Of a DNA stretch of 64,000 nt, positions 16,593 to 25,183 are shown one piece after another. The translations under genes and the position numbers were made by a program. Each line of letters begins with the position of its first letter. Position 1 is the first letter of the stretch. Under the pieces are notes generated by a model. That model did not search any database and was not told the origin of the DNA. It saw only the letters and a list, made by a program, of their open reading frames with translations. Source of the stretch: Pseudomonadota bacterium (GTDB lineage: Bacteria; Myxococcota_A; Polyangia; Haliangiales; Haliangiaceae); the NCBI GenBank assembly GCA_023428295.1, contig JAEYYV010000074.1:9710-73709 (forward strand). The letters are read 5' to 3'.

Positions 16593-18218
16593 ATGACCAA
16601 GCATCTCCTCTCGGCAGTGGCGTTCTCGTCTCTCCTCGTCGCGTGCGGCGGTCCTGACAACGATCCGAACCACCTCCCGGATGCTCCCGTGGCGGAAGAG
16701 CCGGCGACGCTGTGGGTATCGGCTGATCCGAAGCTCCCGATCCTCCAGGGTACGGTCGGCCACATCGAGGTGACGATCGAGCGCAAGGAAGGCGCGAACG
16801 GTCCGGTCGCGATCACGGCGGAGGACTTGCCGCCGGGCGTCGCGGTCGAACAGGTCGTGATCGAAGCCACCGAGACGTCCGCCACGCTCGCCTTCACAGC
16901 GAACGCTGACGCGCCGCACTCGCTGCCCACGCAGATCCTCGTGCGCGCCACGCTGGGCACGTCGGCGGCCGTCACGCCGGTCACGCTGACCGTGTACGGC
17001 CCGCCCGGATCGCTCGACACGAGTTTCGGCGGTGGGCGCGTCATGCTCCCCGCCGGCGTCAGCGATGACTACGCGAACGCCGTGGTCGTGCAGCCCGACG
17101 GAAAGATCATCCTCGGTGGACGCGGCGCAGAGAACGCTGGCGACTTCGCCCTGATCCGCCTCGAGCGCGACGGCAGCGTCGACACCTCGTTCGGTAACAA
17201 CGGTCGCGTGCTCACGGACTTCGCGGGGACGTCGGACAGCATCAACGCGCTCGTCCTCCAGACCGACGGCAAGATCGTCGCGGTCGGCTCCACCGTCGGC
17301 GCGAACAGCACGGACTTCGCGCTGGCGCGCTACATGCCCGACGGCTCGCTCGACGGATCGTTCGGTCAAGGCGGCAAGGTCACCCACTCGATCACCGACG
17401 ACACGGACATCGCGTACGCGGCGCTCGTGACGGTGGACGGCTTCATCGTCGTCGGTGGCTCGGCCAACACCGGCAACAACGCGACCGGCGTGGACTTCGC
17501 GCTCGCGCGCTTCGCGCCCAGTGGTCAGCTCGATCGCAACTTCGGCACGCAAGGCGTGACGCTGTCCGCGTTCCGTCCCGGCACCGCGGGCGATCACATC
17601 TACGCGCTCGCGTTCCAGCCGCTCGACGGCGAGCAACGCATCGTCGCTGCCGGTGGCGAGGGCGACATGGTCGTCGCGCGCTATCGCTCGAACGGCACGC
17701 TCGACACCGACTTCGGCGCCGGCGGCTCGGTGCTGAACGTGCTCGGCTCGACGATCGGCGCCGCGTACGCCGTGGCGATCACGCCCGAAGGAAACATCGC
17801 GCTCGCCGGTCACTCGCACAACGACGTCGCGATCGTGCAGCTCGGTTCCGACGGGGCCGTCGACGATCTGTTCGGCACGAACGGGAAGGTCATCACGCCG
17901 GTCACCTCGAACTGGGACGCTGCGCGCGCCCTCGCGATCGACACCGCAGGCAAGCTCGTCGTCGCGGGCTGGGCGTGGGAAGGCAACTCGTCCGCCGGAG
18001 ACTTCGTCACGCTGCGCTACCTCACGAAGGGCCAGCTCGATCCGTCGTTCGGTTCCGGCGGCATCGTGATCACTCCGATGGCGGCCGGAGCCAAGGCGGA
18101 CGAGAGCCGCGCGATCGCGATCCAGCTCGACGATCGCGTGCCGACGCATCGCTTCGTCGTCGCGGGCTGGGCGAACAACGACACCGCCGACTTCGCGGTC
18201 GCGCGGTTCTGGCGCTGA
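16593..18218 (+). CDS. delta-60 repeat lipoprotein
   Basis: This is a 541-aa surface protein. The signal peptide ends in a lipobox with Cys18 (LLVAC), followed by an Asp/Pro-rich spacer. Residues ~40-140 form an Ig-like beta domain. From ~145 the protein consists of about seven to nine delta-60 repeats (TIGR02608 type), each showing LDTSFGGGG-like, then VQPDGKI and a GDFALIRL-like segment. The repeats build a beta-propeller. Such proteins are common in myxobacteria and Bacteroidetes and are thought to be extracellular binding proteins; the ligand is unknown. The start ATG at 16593 is chosen because an upstream extension lacks a signal peptide. Confidence 0.9.
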   Translation: MTKHLLSAVAFSSLLVACGGPDNDPNHLPDAPVAEEPATLWVSADPKLPILQGTVGHIEVTIERKEGANGPVAITAEDLPPGVAVEQVVIEATETSATLAFTANADAPHSLPTQILVRATLGTSAAVTPVTLTVYGPPGSLDTSFGGGRVMLPAGVSDDYANAVVVQPDGKIILGGRGAENAGDFALIRLERDGSVDTSFGNNGRVLTDFAGTSDSINALVLQTDGKIVAVGSTVGANSTDFALARYMPDGSLDGSFGQGGKVTHSITDDTDIAYAALVTVDGFIVVGGSANTGNNATGVDFALARFAPSGQLDRNFGTQGVTLSAFRPGTAGDHIYALAFQPLDGEQRIVAAGGEGDMVVARYRSNGTLDTDFGAGGSVLNVLGSTIGAAYAVAITPEGNIALAGHSHNDVAIVQLGSDGAVDDLFGTNGKVITPVTSNWDAARALAIDTAGKLVVAGWAWEGNSSAGDFVTLRYLTKGQLDPSFGSGGIVITPMAAGAKADESRAIAIQLDDRVPTHRFVVAGWANNDTADFAVARFWR

Positions 18219-18340
18219 TCGCATCGCGAGGTTGACGATCCGACGTCCGCGATAGACAAGCATCGGCCGGTCCGAGGCGGGCAACTGCGCGAATCCTCTC
18301 GGGACGAGCGTTGGTCTCGCAACTGCACTAGCCACCTCGC

Positions 18341-18649
18341 ATGAACAACATCATCGAGATCGAGACGGCGGCACTGGCAGACATCAACGGCGGCGTGGAC
18401 TGGGGCCAGGTCGCGACGACGGCGAAGGCCGGCTCGGATCACGTCGGCGCTGCGGGCGCGGCGGTCGGCGGAGTCGCCGGCGGTGTCATCGGCGCCGGCG
18501 GCGGCGCGGTGACCGTTCCCGGCGTCGGTGCGGTTCCCGGCTGGATGGCGGGAACGGCGGCGGGCGCCAGCCTCGGCTACGGTGTCGGTCGCGTCGCGGG
18601 GTACGTCGGCGGCGCTGCCAAGGGCATCTGGGATACCTGGGGCAAGTAG
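18341..18649 (+). CDS. candidate class II bacteriocin/microcin precursor with double-glycine leader
   Basis: This is a 102-aa peptide precursor. Residues 1-18 (MNNIIEIETAALADINGG) match the double-glycine leader rule: Gly-Gly before the cut, and hydrophobic residues at -4 (Ile), -7 (Leu) and -12 (Ile). The predicted 84-aa mature peptide is cationic at the end, has no Cys, and is extremely rich in Gly, Ala and Val with several GxxxG-type packing motifs and Trp residues near both ends, like pore-forming colicin V or class IIb peptides. A 56-codon membrane-protein gene starts immediately after its stop. No C39-peptidase ABC exporter is in the window, so the export system must lie elsewhere. Function is inferred from architecture. 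Confidence 0.65.
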   Translation: MNNIIEIETAALADINGGVDWGQVATTAKAGSDHVGAAGAAVGGVAGGVIGAGGGAVTVPGVGAVPGWMAGTAAGASLGYGVGRVAGYVGGAAKGIWDTWGK

Positions 18650-18820
18650 TTGTCGGCCACCACACGCGCGTGGCTCGGCGCGGTGAAGGCTGCGCCGGGT
18701 GCGTTTCTCTCGGGGATCGCGATCGGCATCGTCGCCAACGCGTCCATCATTCACATCGCGGGCGCGTCGGTCATCGTCGGCATGACGGTCGGTGCGCTCG
18801 TCGCGCTCTTGCGCCGTTAG
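18650..18820 (+). CDS. 56-aa membrane protein, candidate bacteriocin immunity protein or partner peptide
   Basis: This short gene starts with TTG at 18650, directly abutting the TAG of the bacteriocin-like gene, and ends at TAG 18818-18820, overlapping the rlmH stop on the other strand. The peptide has a basic N-terminus (TTRAWLGAVKAAP) followed by two hydrophobic segments, AFLSGIAIGIVANASIIHI and GASVIVGMTVGALVALL, and ends in Arg-Arg. Small two-pass membrane proteins coded right behind a bacteriocin gene are commonly immunity proteins. The alternative is that this is the second peptide of a two-peptide bacteriocin, but it has no Gly-Gly leader. Confidence 0.55.
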   Translation: MSATTRAWLGAVKAAPGAFLSGIAIGIVANASIIHIAGASVIVGMTVGALVALLRR

Positions 18821-19248
18821 TCGCGGTGATAGGGCTCGCCGCGCAGGATCTTGAAGCCGCGATAGAGCTGCTCGAGCACGAGCAGTCGCACGAGTCGGTG
18901 CGCGATCGTGAGCTGGCCGAACGAGACGAGCTTCCGCGCGCGTTTGCGAAGCAGGTCGCTGTGTCCGTCGGCCCCGCCGATCGCGAACACGACCGGCGCG
19001 CCGCCTCCGTGCTGCTGCTCGGCACCGAGGATGTCATTCGCGAACGCGACCGAGCTCATCGACGCGCCGCGCTCGTCGAACGCGTAGAGATGCGCGTTCG
19101 CAGGAAGCGACGCGAGCATCGCTTGCTCGTCCTTGGACTCGGTCACGGTGAGCGAGCAGAACGGGCGCAGGCGCTTGCGATACTCGTCCTCGGCCTCGAC
19201 GAAGTAGCGCTCTTTCAAGCGTCCGACGACGGACAGCGTCAGCTTCAC
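18817..19248 (-). CDS. rlmH: 23S rRNA (pseudouridine1915-N3)-methyltransferase RlmH
   Basis: This 143-aa SPOUT-class enzyme methylates pseudouridine 1915 in helix 69 of 23S rRNA. The GTG start at 19248 overlaps the rsfS stop in GTGA. KLTLSVVGRLKERYF opens the protein, HLYAFDERGASMSS is the central block, VVFAIGGADGHSDLL is the SAM-binding trefoil-knot loop, and the C-terminus RGEPYHRD is close to the usual G-x-x-YHK/RE ending. Length is slightly short but complete. It is the last gene of the proB-proA-rsfS operon; rsfS and rlmH are frequent neighbours. Confidence 0.94.
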   Translation of the reverse strand: MKLTLSVVGRLKERYFVEAEDEYRKRLRPFCSLTVTESKDEQAMLASLPANAHLYAFDERGASMSSVAFANDILGAEQQHGGGAPVVFAIGGADGHSDLLRKRARKLVSFGQLTIAHRLVRLLVLEQLYRGFKILRGEPYHRD

Positions 19249-19733
19249 GAGACCGCGGAGTCGTAGACTTCGTCGGGCGGAACCCGCGCCTCGGGCGGCA
19301 CGTCGATGTGCACGCGCGGCGCGTCGTTCCACAGGCCCTCGAGGTCGTAGTGCTCTCGCGCGGAGTGCAGGAACACGTGGACGACGAAGTCGCCGTAGTC
19401 GAGGAGCGCCCACTGACCCGTGCGCGCGCCTTCCGATCCGATCGGGCGCAGGTCGTCCTGCTTGAGACCCGCGCTGATGCCATCGGCGATCGCGTCGACT
19501 TGACGGTCCGAGCGACCGGACAGTACGAGCTGGTAGTTGCAGAACGAGCACAGGTCACGCACGTCGAGAAGCACGGGCTCGAGAGCCTTCTTGTCGAGAG
19601 CGAGAGCGAGCGCCTTCATCGCACCGTCGAGACCTTCGGTGGTGGTGGCCTTCGTGGCCGGCGGATCCTCCGCCACCTTCCGTGCCTTCCCCTGGGTCGC
19701 CATCTTCGGTGCGCTCTTTTTCTTCTGAGTCAT
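19245..19733 (-). CDS. rsfS: ribosomal silencing factor RsfS (Iojap)
   Basis: This is a 162-aa protein with ATG at 19733. RsfS binds ribosomal protein uL14 and blocks joining of the subunits, lowering translation in slow growth. The family domain covers residues ~45-150: ALALDKKALEPVLLDVRDL, FCNYQLVLSGRSDRQVDAIA and the hallmark GQWALLDYGDFVVHVF. A Lys/Ala-rich N-terminal tail of ~40 residues precedes it, longer than usual. It overlaps proA (ATGA) upstream and rlmH (GTGA) downstream. Confidence 0.94.
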   Translation of the reverse strand: MTQKKKSAPKMATQGKARKVAEDPPATKATTTEGLDGAMKALALALDKKALEPVLLDVRDLCSFCNYQLVLSGRSDRQVDAIADGISAGLKQDDLRPIGSEGARTGQWALLDYGDFVVHVFLHSAREHYDLEGLWNDAPRVHIDVPPEARVPPDEVYDSAVS

Positions 19734-21013
19734 GCGTTCCTTACGTGGCCGGTGCCGCGAACAACAAACTTCAACGTGGTGAGTCCTTCGGCGCCCATCG
19801 GGCCGTAGGCATGGAGGCGCGTGGTGGAGATCCCGATCTCCGCGCCGAGGCCGAGCTCGCCGCCATCGGCGAAGCGCGTCGACGCGTTGATCATCACCGT
19901 CGACGAATCGACATCGCGAACGAAGCGCTCGCCGATCTGATCGTCCGTGGTGAGGATCGATTCGGTGTGGCTCGATCCGTACTTCTCGATGTGCGCGATC
20001 GCCTGCTCGATGTTGTCGACGACGCGCACCGCGAGCACGAGATCGAGGTACTCGGCGTACCAATCGTCGTCGGTGGCAGCGCGCATCGGCGCGATCGCGC
20101 GCGCGGCCTCGTCGCCGCGGAGCTCGACGGTGGGCATGGCGCGAACGAGCGCCAAGATCATGCGATCCGCGACCGCGCGATCCACGAGCACCGTCTCGAC
20201 GGCGTTGCACACGCCGGGGCGCGAGACCTTCGCGTTCGCGACGATCGCTGCCGAAGCATCCACGTCGTTGGTCGAGTGAATGTAGATGTGACAGACGCCC
20301 TTGTAGTGCTTGATGACCGGCACGCGCGCGTGCTCGGCGACGAAGCGAATCAGCCCTTCGCCTCCGCGCGGGATGCACAGGTCGATCAGCTCGTCGAGCT
20401 TCACGAGCTGGGCGATCGCGTCGCGATCCATGACCGGCACGAGCTGCACGGCGTCCGCAGGCAGGCCCGCGCGTGCGAGGCCGGCTTGCACCGCGCGGAG
20501 CAGTGCACGGTTGGACTCGACCGCTTCTTTGCCACCGCGCAAGATGCACGCGTTGCCGGCTTTGAGGCACAGCGCCGCCGCGTCCGTGGTCACGTTCGGT
20601 CGCGCTTCGTAGATCATCGCGACCACGCCGAGCGGAATGCGAACGCGCGAGACGTCGAGCCCGTTCGGGCGGACATCGTGAACGTCGACGCGGCCCAAGA
20701 GCTCGGGCTGCGCGGCGATCTCGGTGACGGCCTTCGCGAGCTTTCCGATCCGGCCTTCATCGAGCGCGAGCCGATCGAGCATCGCCGCGGACAGGCCGGC
20801 GGCCTTGCCGTTCGCGAGGTCGGTCGCATTCGCAGCGAGGATCTCGGACGACTGCGCGACGATCGCATCGGCGATCGCGTGGAGCGCCGCCGTGCGCGTG
20901 GCCCCATCCGCCTTCGCGACGATGCGAGCGGCCGTGCGTGCAGCCTCCGCGACGGCACGAACGATCGTTGCCGTGCCTTCGGTCTGTTGCTGTTCCGCCA
21001 GCGCGCTACTCAC
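19730..21013 (-). CDS. proA: glutamate-5-semialdehyde dehydrogenase (gamma-glutamyl phosphate reductase)
   Basis: This 427-aa second enzyme of proline biosynthesis reduces gamma-glutamyl phosphate with NADPH. It belongs to the aldehyde-dehydrogenase superfamily. PLGVVAMIYEARPNVT, ILRGGKEAVESN and the catalytic Cys in SRPGVCNAVETVLV are all present, as is the C-terminal STRFADGGELGLGAEIGIST block. The start is GTG at 21013, overlapping the proB stop in GTGA. Its stop overlaps the rsfS start in ATGA. Confidence 0.96.
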   Translation of the reverse strand: MSSALAEQQQTEGTATIVRAVAEAARTAARIVAKADGATRTAALHAIADAIVAQSSEILAANATDLANGKAAGLSAAMLDRLALDEGRIGKLAKAVTEIAAQPELLGRVDVHDVRPNGLDVSRVRIPLGVVAMIYEARPNVTTDAAALCLKAGNACILRGGKEAVESNRALLRAVQAGLARAGLPADAVQLVPVMDRDAIAQLVKLDELIDLCIPRGGEGLIRFVAEHARVPVIKHYKGVCHIYIHSTNDVDASAAIVANAKVSRPGVCNAVETVLVDRAVADRMILALVRAMPTVELRGDEAARAIAPMRAATDDDWYAEYLDLVLAVRVVDNIEQAIAHIEKYGSSHTESILTTDDQIGERFVRDVDSSTVMINASTRFADGGELGLGAEIGISTTRLHAYGPMGAEGLTTLKFVVRGTGHVRNA

Positions 21014-22122
21014 AGGATCACGAGATCATCTCGGTGGATCGCCTCGTCGATGGACTTGTAACCCAGCCTGGCCTCGATAGCAGCTGATTGCAAGCCCGAG
21101 ATCCGGCGCAAGTCAGCCGCGGGATACGCGACGAGACCACGTGCGATTTCAACGCTATTGGCGTTCATTACGCTCACGGTTTCACCGAGCTCGAACTCGC
21201 CATGGACCTCGCGGATGCCTGCCGGGAGCAGGCTCTTCCCGCCGCTCTTGAGCGCACGCTCGGCCCCGTCGTCGACGACGAGCCTCCCTTCGGGCTTCGC
21301 GCCGTACGCGATCCAGTGCTTGCGCGAGGACAGCTTGCCGACCTGCGCCGGCGGAACGAACAGCGTTCCGAGATCCTGCCCGGCGAGTACGCGCGTGATG
21401 ACGTCGGGCTCGCGACCGGGTGCGACGATCGCGGGCACGCCCGTGCGCGTGACGATGCGCGCGCTGCCGACCTTGCTCGCCATGCCGCCCGAGCCGACGC
21501 CGCTCACCGAGCCGCCGGCGACCGGCGCTGCTTCGCGTTCGATGTCCCGCACCACGGGCATGCGCACGCCGCTCGCGTCGCGGACTCCCTCGACGTCCGT
21601 GAGGATCACGAGCGCATCTGCGCTCGCGAGGTTCACGACGAGAGCGGCGAGCTGATCGTTATCGCCGAACTTGATCTCCTCGGTCGCGACCGTGTCGTTC
21701 TCGTTGATGATCGGAACGACACCGTGATCCAGGAGCGCGCGCAGCGTGAGTCGCGCCGACAGGAAGCGGCGGCGATCGCCCATGTCGTCGTGCGTGAGCA
21801 GCACTTGTCCGATCGCGATGTCGTGCACCGCGAACGCGTGCTCCCAGTGCTGCATGAGCGCGCTCTGTCCGACGGCGGCGGCTGCTTGCAGCGCGGGCAT
21901 CTCGTCGGGGCGCTTGCCGAGGCCGAGGCGCTTCACGCCGAGCGCGATCGCGCCGGAGCTGACAACGATGACCTCGACGCCGCGGCGGCGCAGGTCCACG
22001 ACTTGATCGGCGACCGTGGCGGGCCGGCTCGCGGGGCTCTCCGCGAGGAGGCGACTGCCGATCTTGACGACGACGCGCCTCGCGTTGGCGAGCGCCGCTC
22101 TCTCCGGCGGCGTGGCGCTCAC
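21010..22122 (-). CDS. proB: glutamate 5-kinase with PUA domain
   Basis: This is a 370-aa enzyme that phosphorylates glutamate in the first, proline-inhibited step of proline synthesis. The start is GTG at 22122, overlapping the upstream gene in GTGA. The amino-acid-kinase domain shows VVVKIGSRLL, VVSSGAIALGVKRL, NENDTVATEEIKFGDND and GVGSGGMASKVGSA (the kinase loop). A C-terminal PUA domain (~residues 280-370) has LLPAGIREVHGEFELGETV. The length matches the E. coli-type enzyme. It is coupled to proA. Confidence 0.96.
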   Translation of the reverse strand: MSATPPERAALANARRVVVKIGSRLLAESPASRPATVADQVVDLRRRGVEVIVVSSGAIALGVKRLGLGKRPDEMPALQAAAAVGQSALMQHWEHAFAVHDIAIGQVLLTHDDMGDRRRFLSARLTLRALLDHGVVPIINENDTVATEEIKFGDNDQLAALVVNLASADALVILTDVEGVRDASGVRMPVVRDIEREAAPVAGGSVSGVGSGGMASKVGSARIVTRTGVPAIVAPGREPDVITRVLAGQDLGTLFVPPAQVGKLSSRKHWIAYGAKPEGRLVVDDGAERALKSGGKSLLPAGIREVHGEFELGETVSVMNANSVEIARGLVAYPAADLRRISGLQSAAIEARLGYKSIDEAIHRDDLVIL

Positions 22123-22910
22123 GGCTCGCCTGCAGCGACGCGCGCTTTCCAGCGGCGATCGAGCGTGTCGAGCGCGGTGTCCAGGAACGGATTCGCGTCG
22201 GCCGACAGCTGCACTTCGACAGCCGCCACGGTGCGCGAGAGGAAGTTGGTCTTCTGCGATAGCGCGGTCTCGATCGATTGCTCGAGCGCGTCGACCGCTT
22301 CGCCTTCCGTGACGTCCTTGTTCCTGGCGAGGAGCTTGCGCAGCGCACCGCCGCTCGCGAGATCTGCGAGCTCGAGCGGCGCGCGGACCGTGGCGCGCGC
22401 GGCGGCGAGCGCGCCTCGGCGGAACGGAGCGAACGCGAGCGCGCCCGGTGTCTGCGCGATCGATCGCGAGATCTCCTCGCGCAGCGCGAGCGCGGTCTTG
22501 CCGTCGAGCCCCGCGCCGACGTGGAGCTTGGCGCAGTAATGATCGAACAGCGTCATCGAGACGTAGTGCGACGATGCGGCGCGCGCGCGGTTCACCGTGG
22601 CGAGGACGAACAGCACGCGCTTCGCAGCGATCGTGGCCACGCGATACACGATGCCGCTCGCCGCCCACTCGGCGATCGGCGCCGGTGGCGTGTTGCCGTG
22701 CACGAGTGACTTCACGGCATCGTCGTCGAGATCCACACCGTGCATCTGCGCGATGCGGCGATAGCCCGCGCCGAGGACCTTCTCCTTGGCCCAATCGTCG
22801 ACGAACGGCAGCGGCAACACCGCGGCCATGCTGCCGACGATCGACCGCGCGATGATCATGCGGCGGTGCTTGTTCAGATAGTCGCGTCGTGTGGCGAGCG
22901 CGACCGTCAT
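22119..22910 (-). CDS. hypothetical protein in proBA operon
   Basis: This is a 263-aa protein, not recognised. It is largely helical, Ala/Arg-rich, with one hydrophobic stretch near residues 22-37 (RSIVGSMAAVLPLPFVDDWA) and another around VATIAAKRVLFVLATV, which might associate with the membrane. The Pro-Leu-Pro-Phe-Val-Asp-Asp pattern recalls DUF697/EcsC-like proteins, but this is weak. Its ATG overlaps the lipoprotein stop (ATGA) and its TGA overlaps the proB start (GTGA). It is therefore fixed in the operon, and a link to the envelope rather than to proline synthesis is possible. Confidence 0.8.
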   Translation of the reverse strand: MTVALATRRDYLNKHRRMIIARSIVGSMAAVLPLPFVDDWAKEKVLGAGYRRIAQMHGVDLDDDAVKSLVHGNTPPAPIAEWAASGIVYRVATIAAKRVLFVLATVNRARAASSHYVSMTLFDHYCAKLHVGAGLDGKTALALREEISRSIAQTPGALAFAPFRRGALAAARATVRAPLELADLASGGALRKLLARNKDVTEGEAVDALEQSIETALSQKTNFLSRTVAAVEVQLSADANPFLDTALDTLDRRWKARVAAGEP

Positions 22911-23830
22911 GGCGTCACCGCTTCGCTCTGGCTCTGCTTGCGCGACGGCGGCGCGATGCCCTCGAGCAGCTTGTCACGCTCGTCGACTTCGCGCAGGCGC
23001 TCGGGCGTGGCGACGACCTCTGCTGTCTCGGGCGGCGTGATCGCAGCGGCGCCGATCTTGGTGACCGTGCTCGTGAGCGTCACCGTCATCTTGAAGTTTC
23101 GCCTGTCGCGCATGAGCTCGATCGTACCCACGAGCTTGACCGAGAGGGGAATGGCTCGCTCTGCGTCGAGGATGACCTCGCCCGACACGTCATGGATCAC
23201 GCGGGCCTCGCGCCACTTGCGCTGCACGAGCTTCTCGGGCGGGTTCGGCGCGGCCTTCGCTGCCTGGCGGAGCTCGATCTTGCGAGCGTTGCGCCCGGCG
23301 AACGTGGTGGCGCCTTTGTCGGCGACATCCACGGCGGGCGCGATCAGCTCCCATGTCGCCGCGATCGGCGCGTAGAACTTGTCGCGTTGCTCGACCGCCT
23401 CCGTCGGAGACTCGGGCGCGCGCTGATGCCAGCGCTGGTAGCGCGGGCGCAAGAACAGCGAAGCTCCGTCGAAGATCACCTCGCGCCCGTAGTCGGCGGT
23501 GTTGCCGTACGTGCCGTGATACGCGTCCTTGTCACCGAGCTCGAGCACGGTGGTCTCGGTCATGTCCGTGGTGACCTGGGCCGCTTCCTCGACGCGGGTC
23601 ACTACCGTCATCTCCGTGCGGTGCGCACCGAGCGCTGCGCTGACCGCACCGTACGGCTGCATCATCGCGCGCGAGAGCTCGGCAGGCTCGGTCGCCGCGC
23701 GCGTCACCACGATCGCTTCGGTCGACACGGCCGGCGCGACCACGAGGTTGCCGAGGTCTTTGTCGTCCACGCCCTGCGCACGGCCGCAGCCCAGCCCCAC
23801 GGCCAAACATGCGATCGCGACGCGGCTCAT
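22907..23830 (-). CDS. hypothetical lipoprotein, first gene of proBA operon
   Basis: This 307-aa protein has a signal peptide ending at Cys15 (AVGLGC) and is predicted to be lipid-anchored. The mature part is beta-rich, with charged segments and a C-terminal Lys/Arg/Ser/Gln tail. No family is recognised; the layout (an N-terminal domain, then a 'GRNARKIEL' segment) could be a LolA/DUF-like beta half-barrel, unconfirmed. Only 29 bases separate its ATG from the divergent prepilin peptidase start. It heads a run of six genes that all overlap by four bases. Confidence 0.8.
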   Translation of the reverse strand: MSRVAIACLAVGLGCGRAQGVDDKDLGNLVVAPAVSTEAIVVTRAATEPAELSRAMMQPYGAVSAALGAHRTEMTVVTRVEEAAQVTTDMTETTVLELGDKDAYHGTYGNTADYGREVIFDGASLFLRPRYQRWHQRAPESPTEAVEQRDKFYAPIAATWELIAPAVDVADKGATTFAGRNARKIELRQAAKAAPNPPEKLVQRKWREARVIHDVSGEVILDAERAIPLSVKLVGTIELMRDRRNFKMTVTLTSTVTKIGAAAITPPETAEVVATPERLREVDERDKLLEGIAPPSRKQSQSEAVTP

Positions 23831-23859
23831 GGGCGAGTTCTACACTAGAGTCAGACCCG

Positions 23860-25176
23860 GTGCTCGCCGAGCTGGAACCCCTCGCGTCGTCCTACGGGGC
23901 CTACGCGTTCGCGGTGCTCCTCGGGCTCCTCTGGGGCAGCTTCGCGAACGTCTGTATTTATCGCTGGCCTCCATCGAAGGAGTTCCCGGCGGGCCGGTCG
24001 GTGGTCGCGCCGGGCTCGCACTGCTTCGCGTGCAACACCCCGATCCGCTGGTACGACAACGTCCCGCTCATCAGCTGGCTGTGGCTGCGCGGGCGCTGTC
24101 GCTCGTGCAAAGCGCCGTTCAGCGGGCGTTACTTGATCGTCGAGGCGCTGACCGGCGTTCTGTTCGGCGTCGCCTGGCACATGAACGTGACGGCCGGCGT
24201 CCTGTTCGAGCCGTTCGACGAGCGCTTGATCCGCTTCGTCGCGAGCTGCGCGTTCTGCTTCACGATGGTCGTGATCGCGTTCATCGATATCGACCACAAG
24301 CTGATCCTGCATCGCGTGTGGTCGGTCCTCGTGTTCTACGGGCTGTCGCTCGTGATCGGACAGCCGTGGTGGGTCGGTCTCGTCGGCGCGGTGATCGGCT
24401 ACGGGCTGCCATGGGTGATCGGCGAGATCTACTTCATCGTCGCAGAGCGCGAGGGGCTGGGCCTGGGCGACAGCATGTTGCTGGCGATCATCGGCGCGCT
24501 CCTCGGGTGGCGCGGCGTCGTCGCGTCGTTGTTCCTCGGAGCGCTCACCGGATCGATCATCGGCGTGCTCGTCCTCGTGCGCGGTGAGCCAAAGGGCGAG
24601 CCAGCGAGGGAGCCAGAGCTAGGGAACGACGACGAGCCCGCGACGTCACGCGCCGGTTCGCTCGTCGCGGTCGGTGCCGTCGGCGCGACCGTGCTCGCCA
24701 CGATCGCGGCGCTGAAGGGTTGGTACCCGCTCGCCGGCATCGCGTGCGTCGGTGCGCTGCTGTGCCTCGTCATCTCTCGCAAGCTCGAGCCGCCGCTACC
24801 CGACGAAGATGGCGCCGGGCGATCGTCCGAGGAGGCCGAGGAATCCGCACCCACGCGCACACCGGCCGTTCTCGCACTCGGCTCGGCGGTGATCCTCGCG
24901 AGCGCCGTCGCGCTGACGCTCCTCCGCTACCCGATCGTTGCCGGTGTGCTGACCGCCGCGGGGCTCGCGCTGTTGTTCGTCGCGCGCACACTGCACATGC
25001 GTGACGGTCAGGACGAGCCCGCAGCCGACGAGCCGGAGTCGTCCGAGCCGGTCGAGCCAACCGACGCTCCTTCGCTCATGCGGACCGAGCTGCCGTTCGG
25101 CCCGTTCCTCGCGATCGGCGCGGTGTTCTATCTATTTGCCGAGCCATGGATCGTGGTCCAGTTCTCGCTGCTATAG
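23860..25176 (+). CDS. type IV prepilin leader peptidase with C-terminal membrane extension
   Basis: This is a 438-aa polytopic membrane aspartic protease that cleaves prepilin leaders and N-methylates the new N-terminus. The GTG at 23860 is chosen because longer frames run into the divergent gene. The cytoplasmic zinc loop has CxxC pairs at 55/58 and 80/83. The catalytic Asp residues are in FIDIDHK (143/145) and GLGLGDSM (204). PilD-type enzymes usually stop near residue 260-290. This one continues for ~170 residues with four more hydrophobic segments broken by two acidic Glu/Asp/Pro linkers. The pseudokinase gene follows after seven bases. Confidence 0.92.
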   Translation: MLAELEPLASSYGAYAFAVLLGLLWGSFANVCIYRWPPSKEFPAGRSVVAPGSHCFACNTPIRWYDNVPLISWLWLRGRCRSCKAPFSGRYLIVEALTGVLFGVAWHMNVTAGVLFEPFDERLIRFVASCAFCFTMVVIAFIDIDHKLILHRVWSVLVFYGLSLVIGQPWWVGLVGAVIGYGLPWVIGEIYFIVAEREGLGLGDSMLLAIIGALLGWRGVVASLFLGALTGSIIGVLVLVRGEPKGEPAREPELGNDDEPATSRAGSLVAVGAVGATVLATIAALKGWYPLAGIACVGALLCLVISRKLEPPLPDEDGAGRSSEEAEESAPTRTPAVLALGSAVILASAVALTLLRYPIVAGVLTAAGLALLFVARTLHMRDGQDEPAADEPESSEPVEPTDAPSLMRTELPFGPFLAIGAVFYLFAEPWIVVQFSLL

Positions 25177-25183
25177 TGGACGT

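Noticed and set aside
16593..18218. Upstream in-frame extension of the delta-60-repeat gene to 16173
   Set aside because: The extension covers the divergent DUF4261 gene and would bury the lipoprotein signal peptide, so ATG 16593 is the start.
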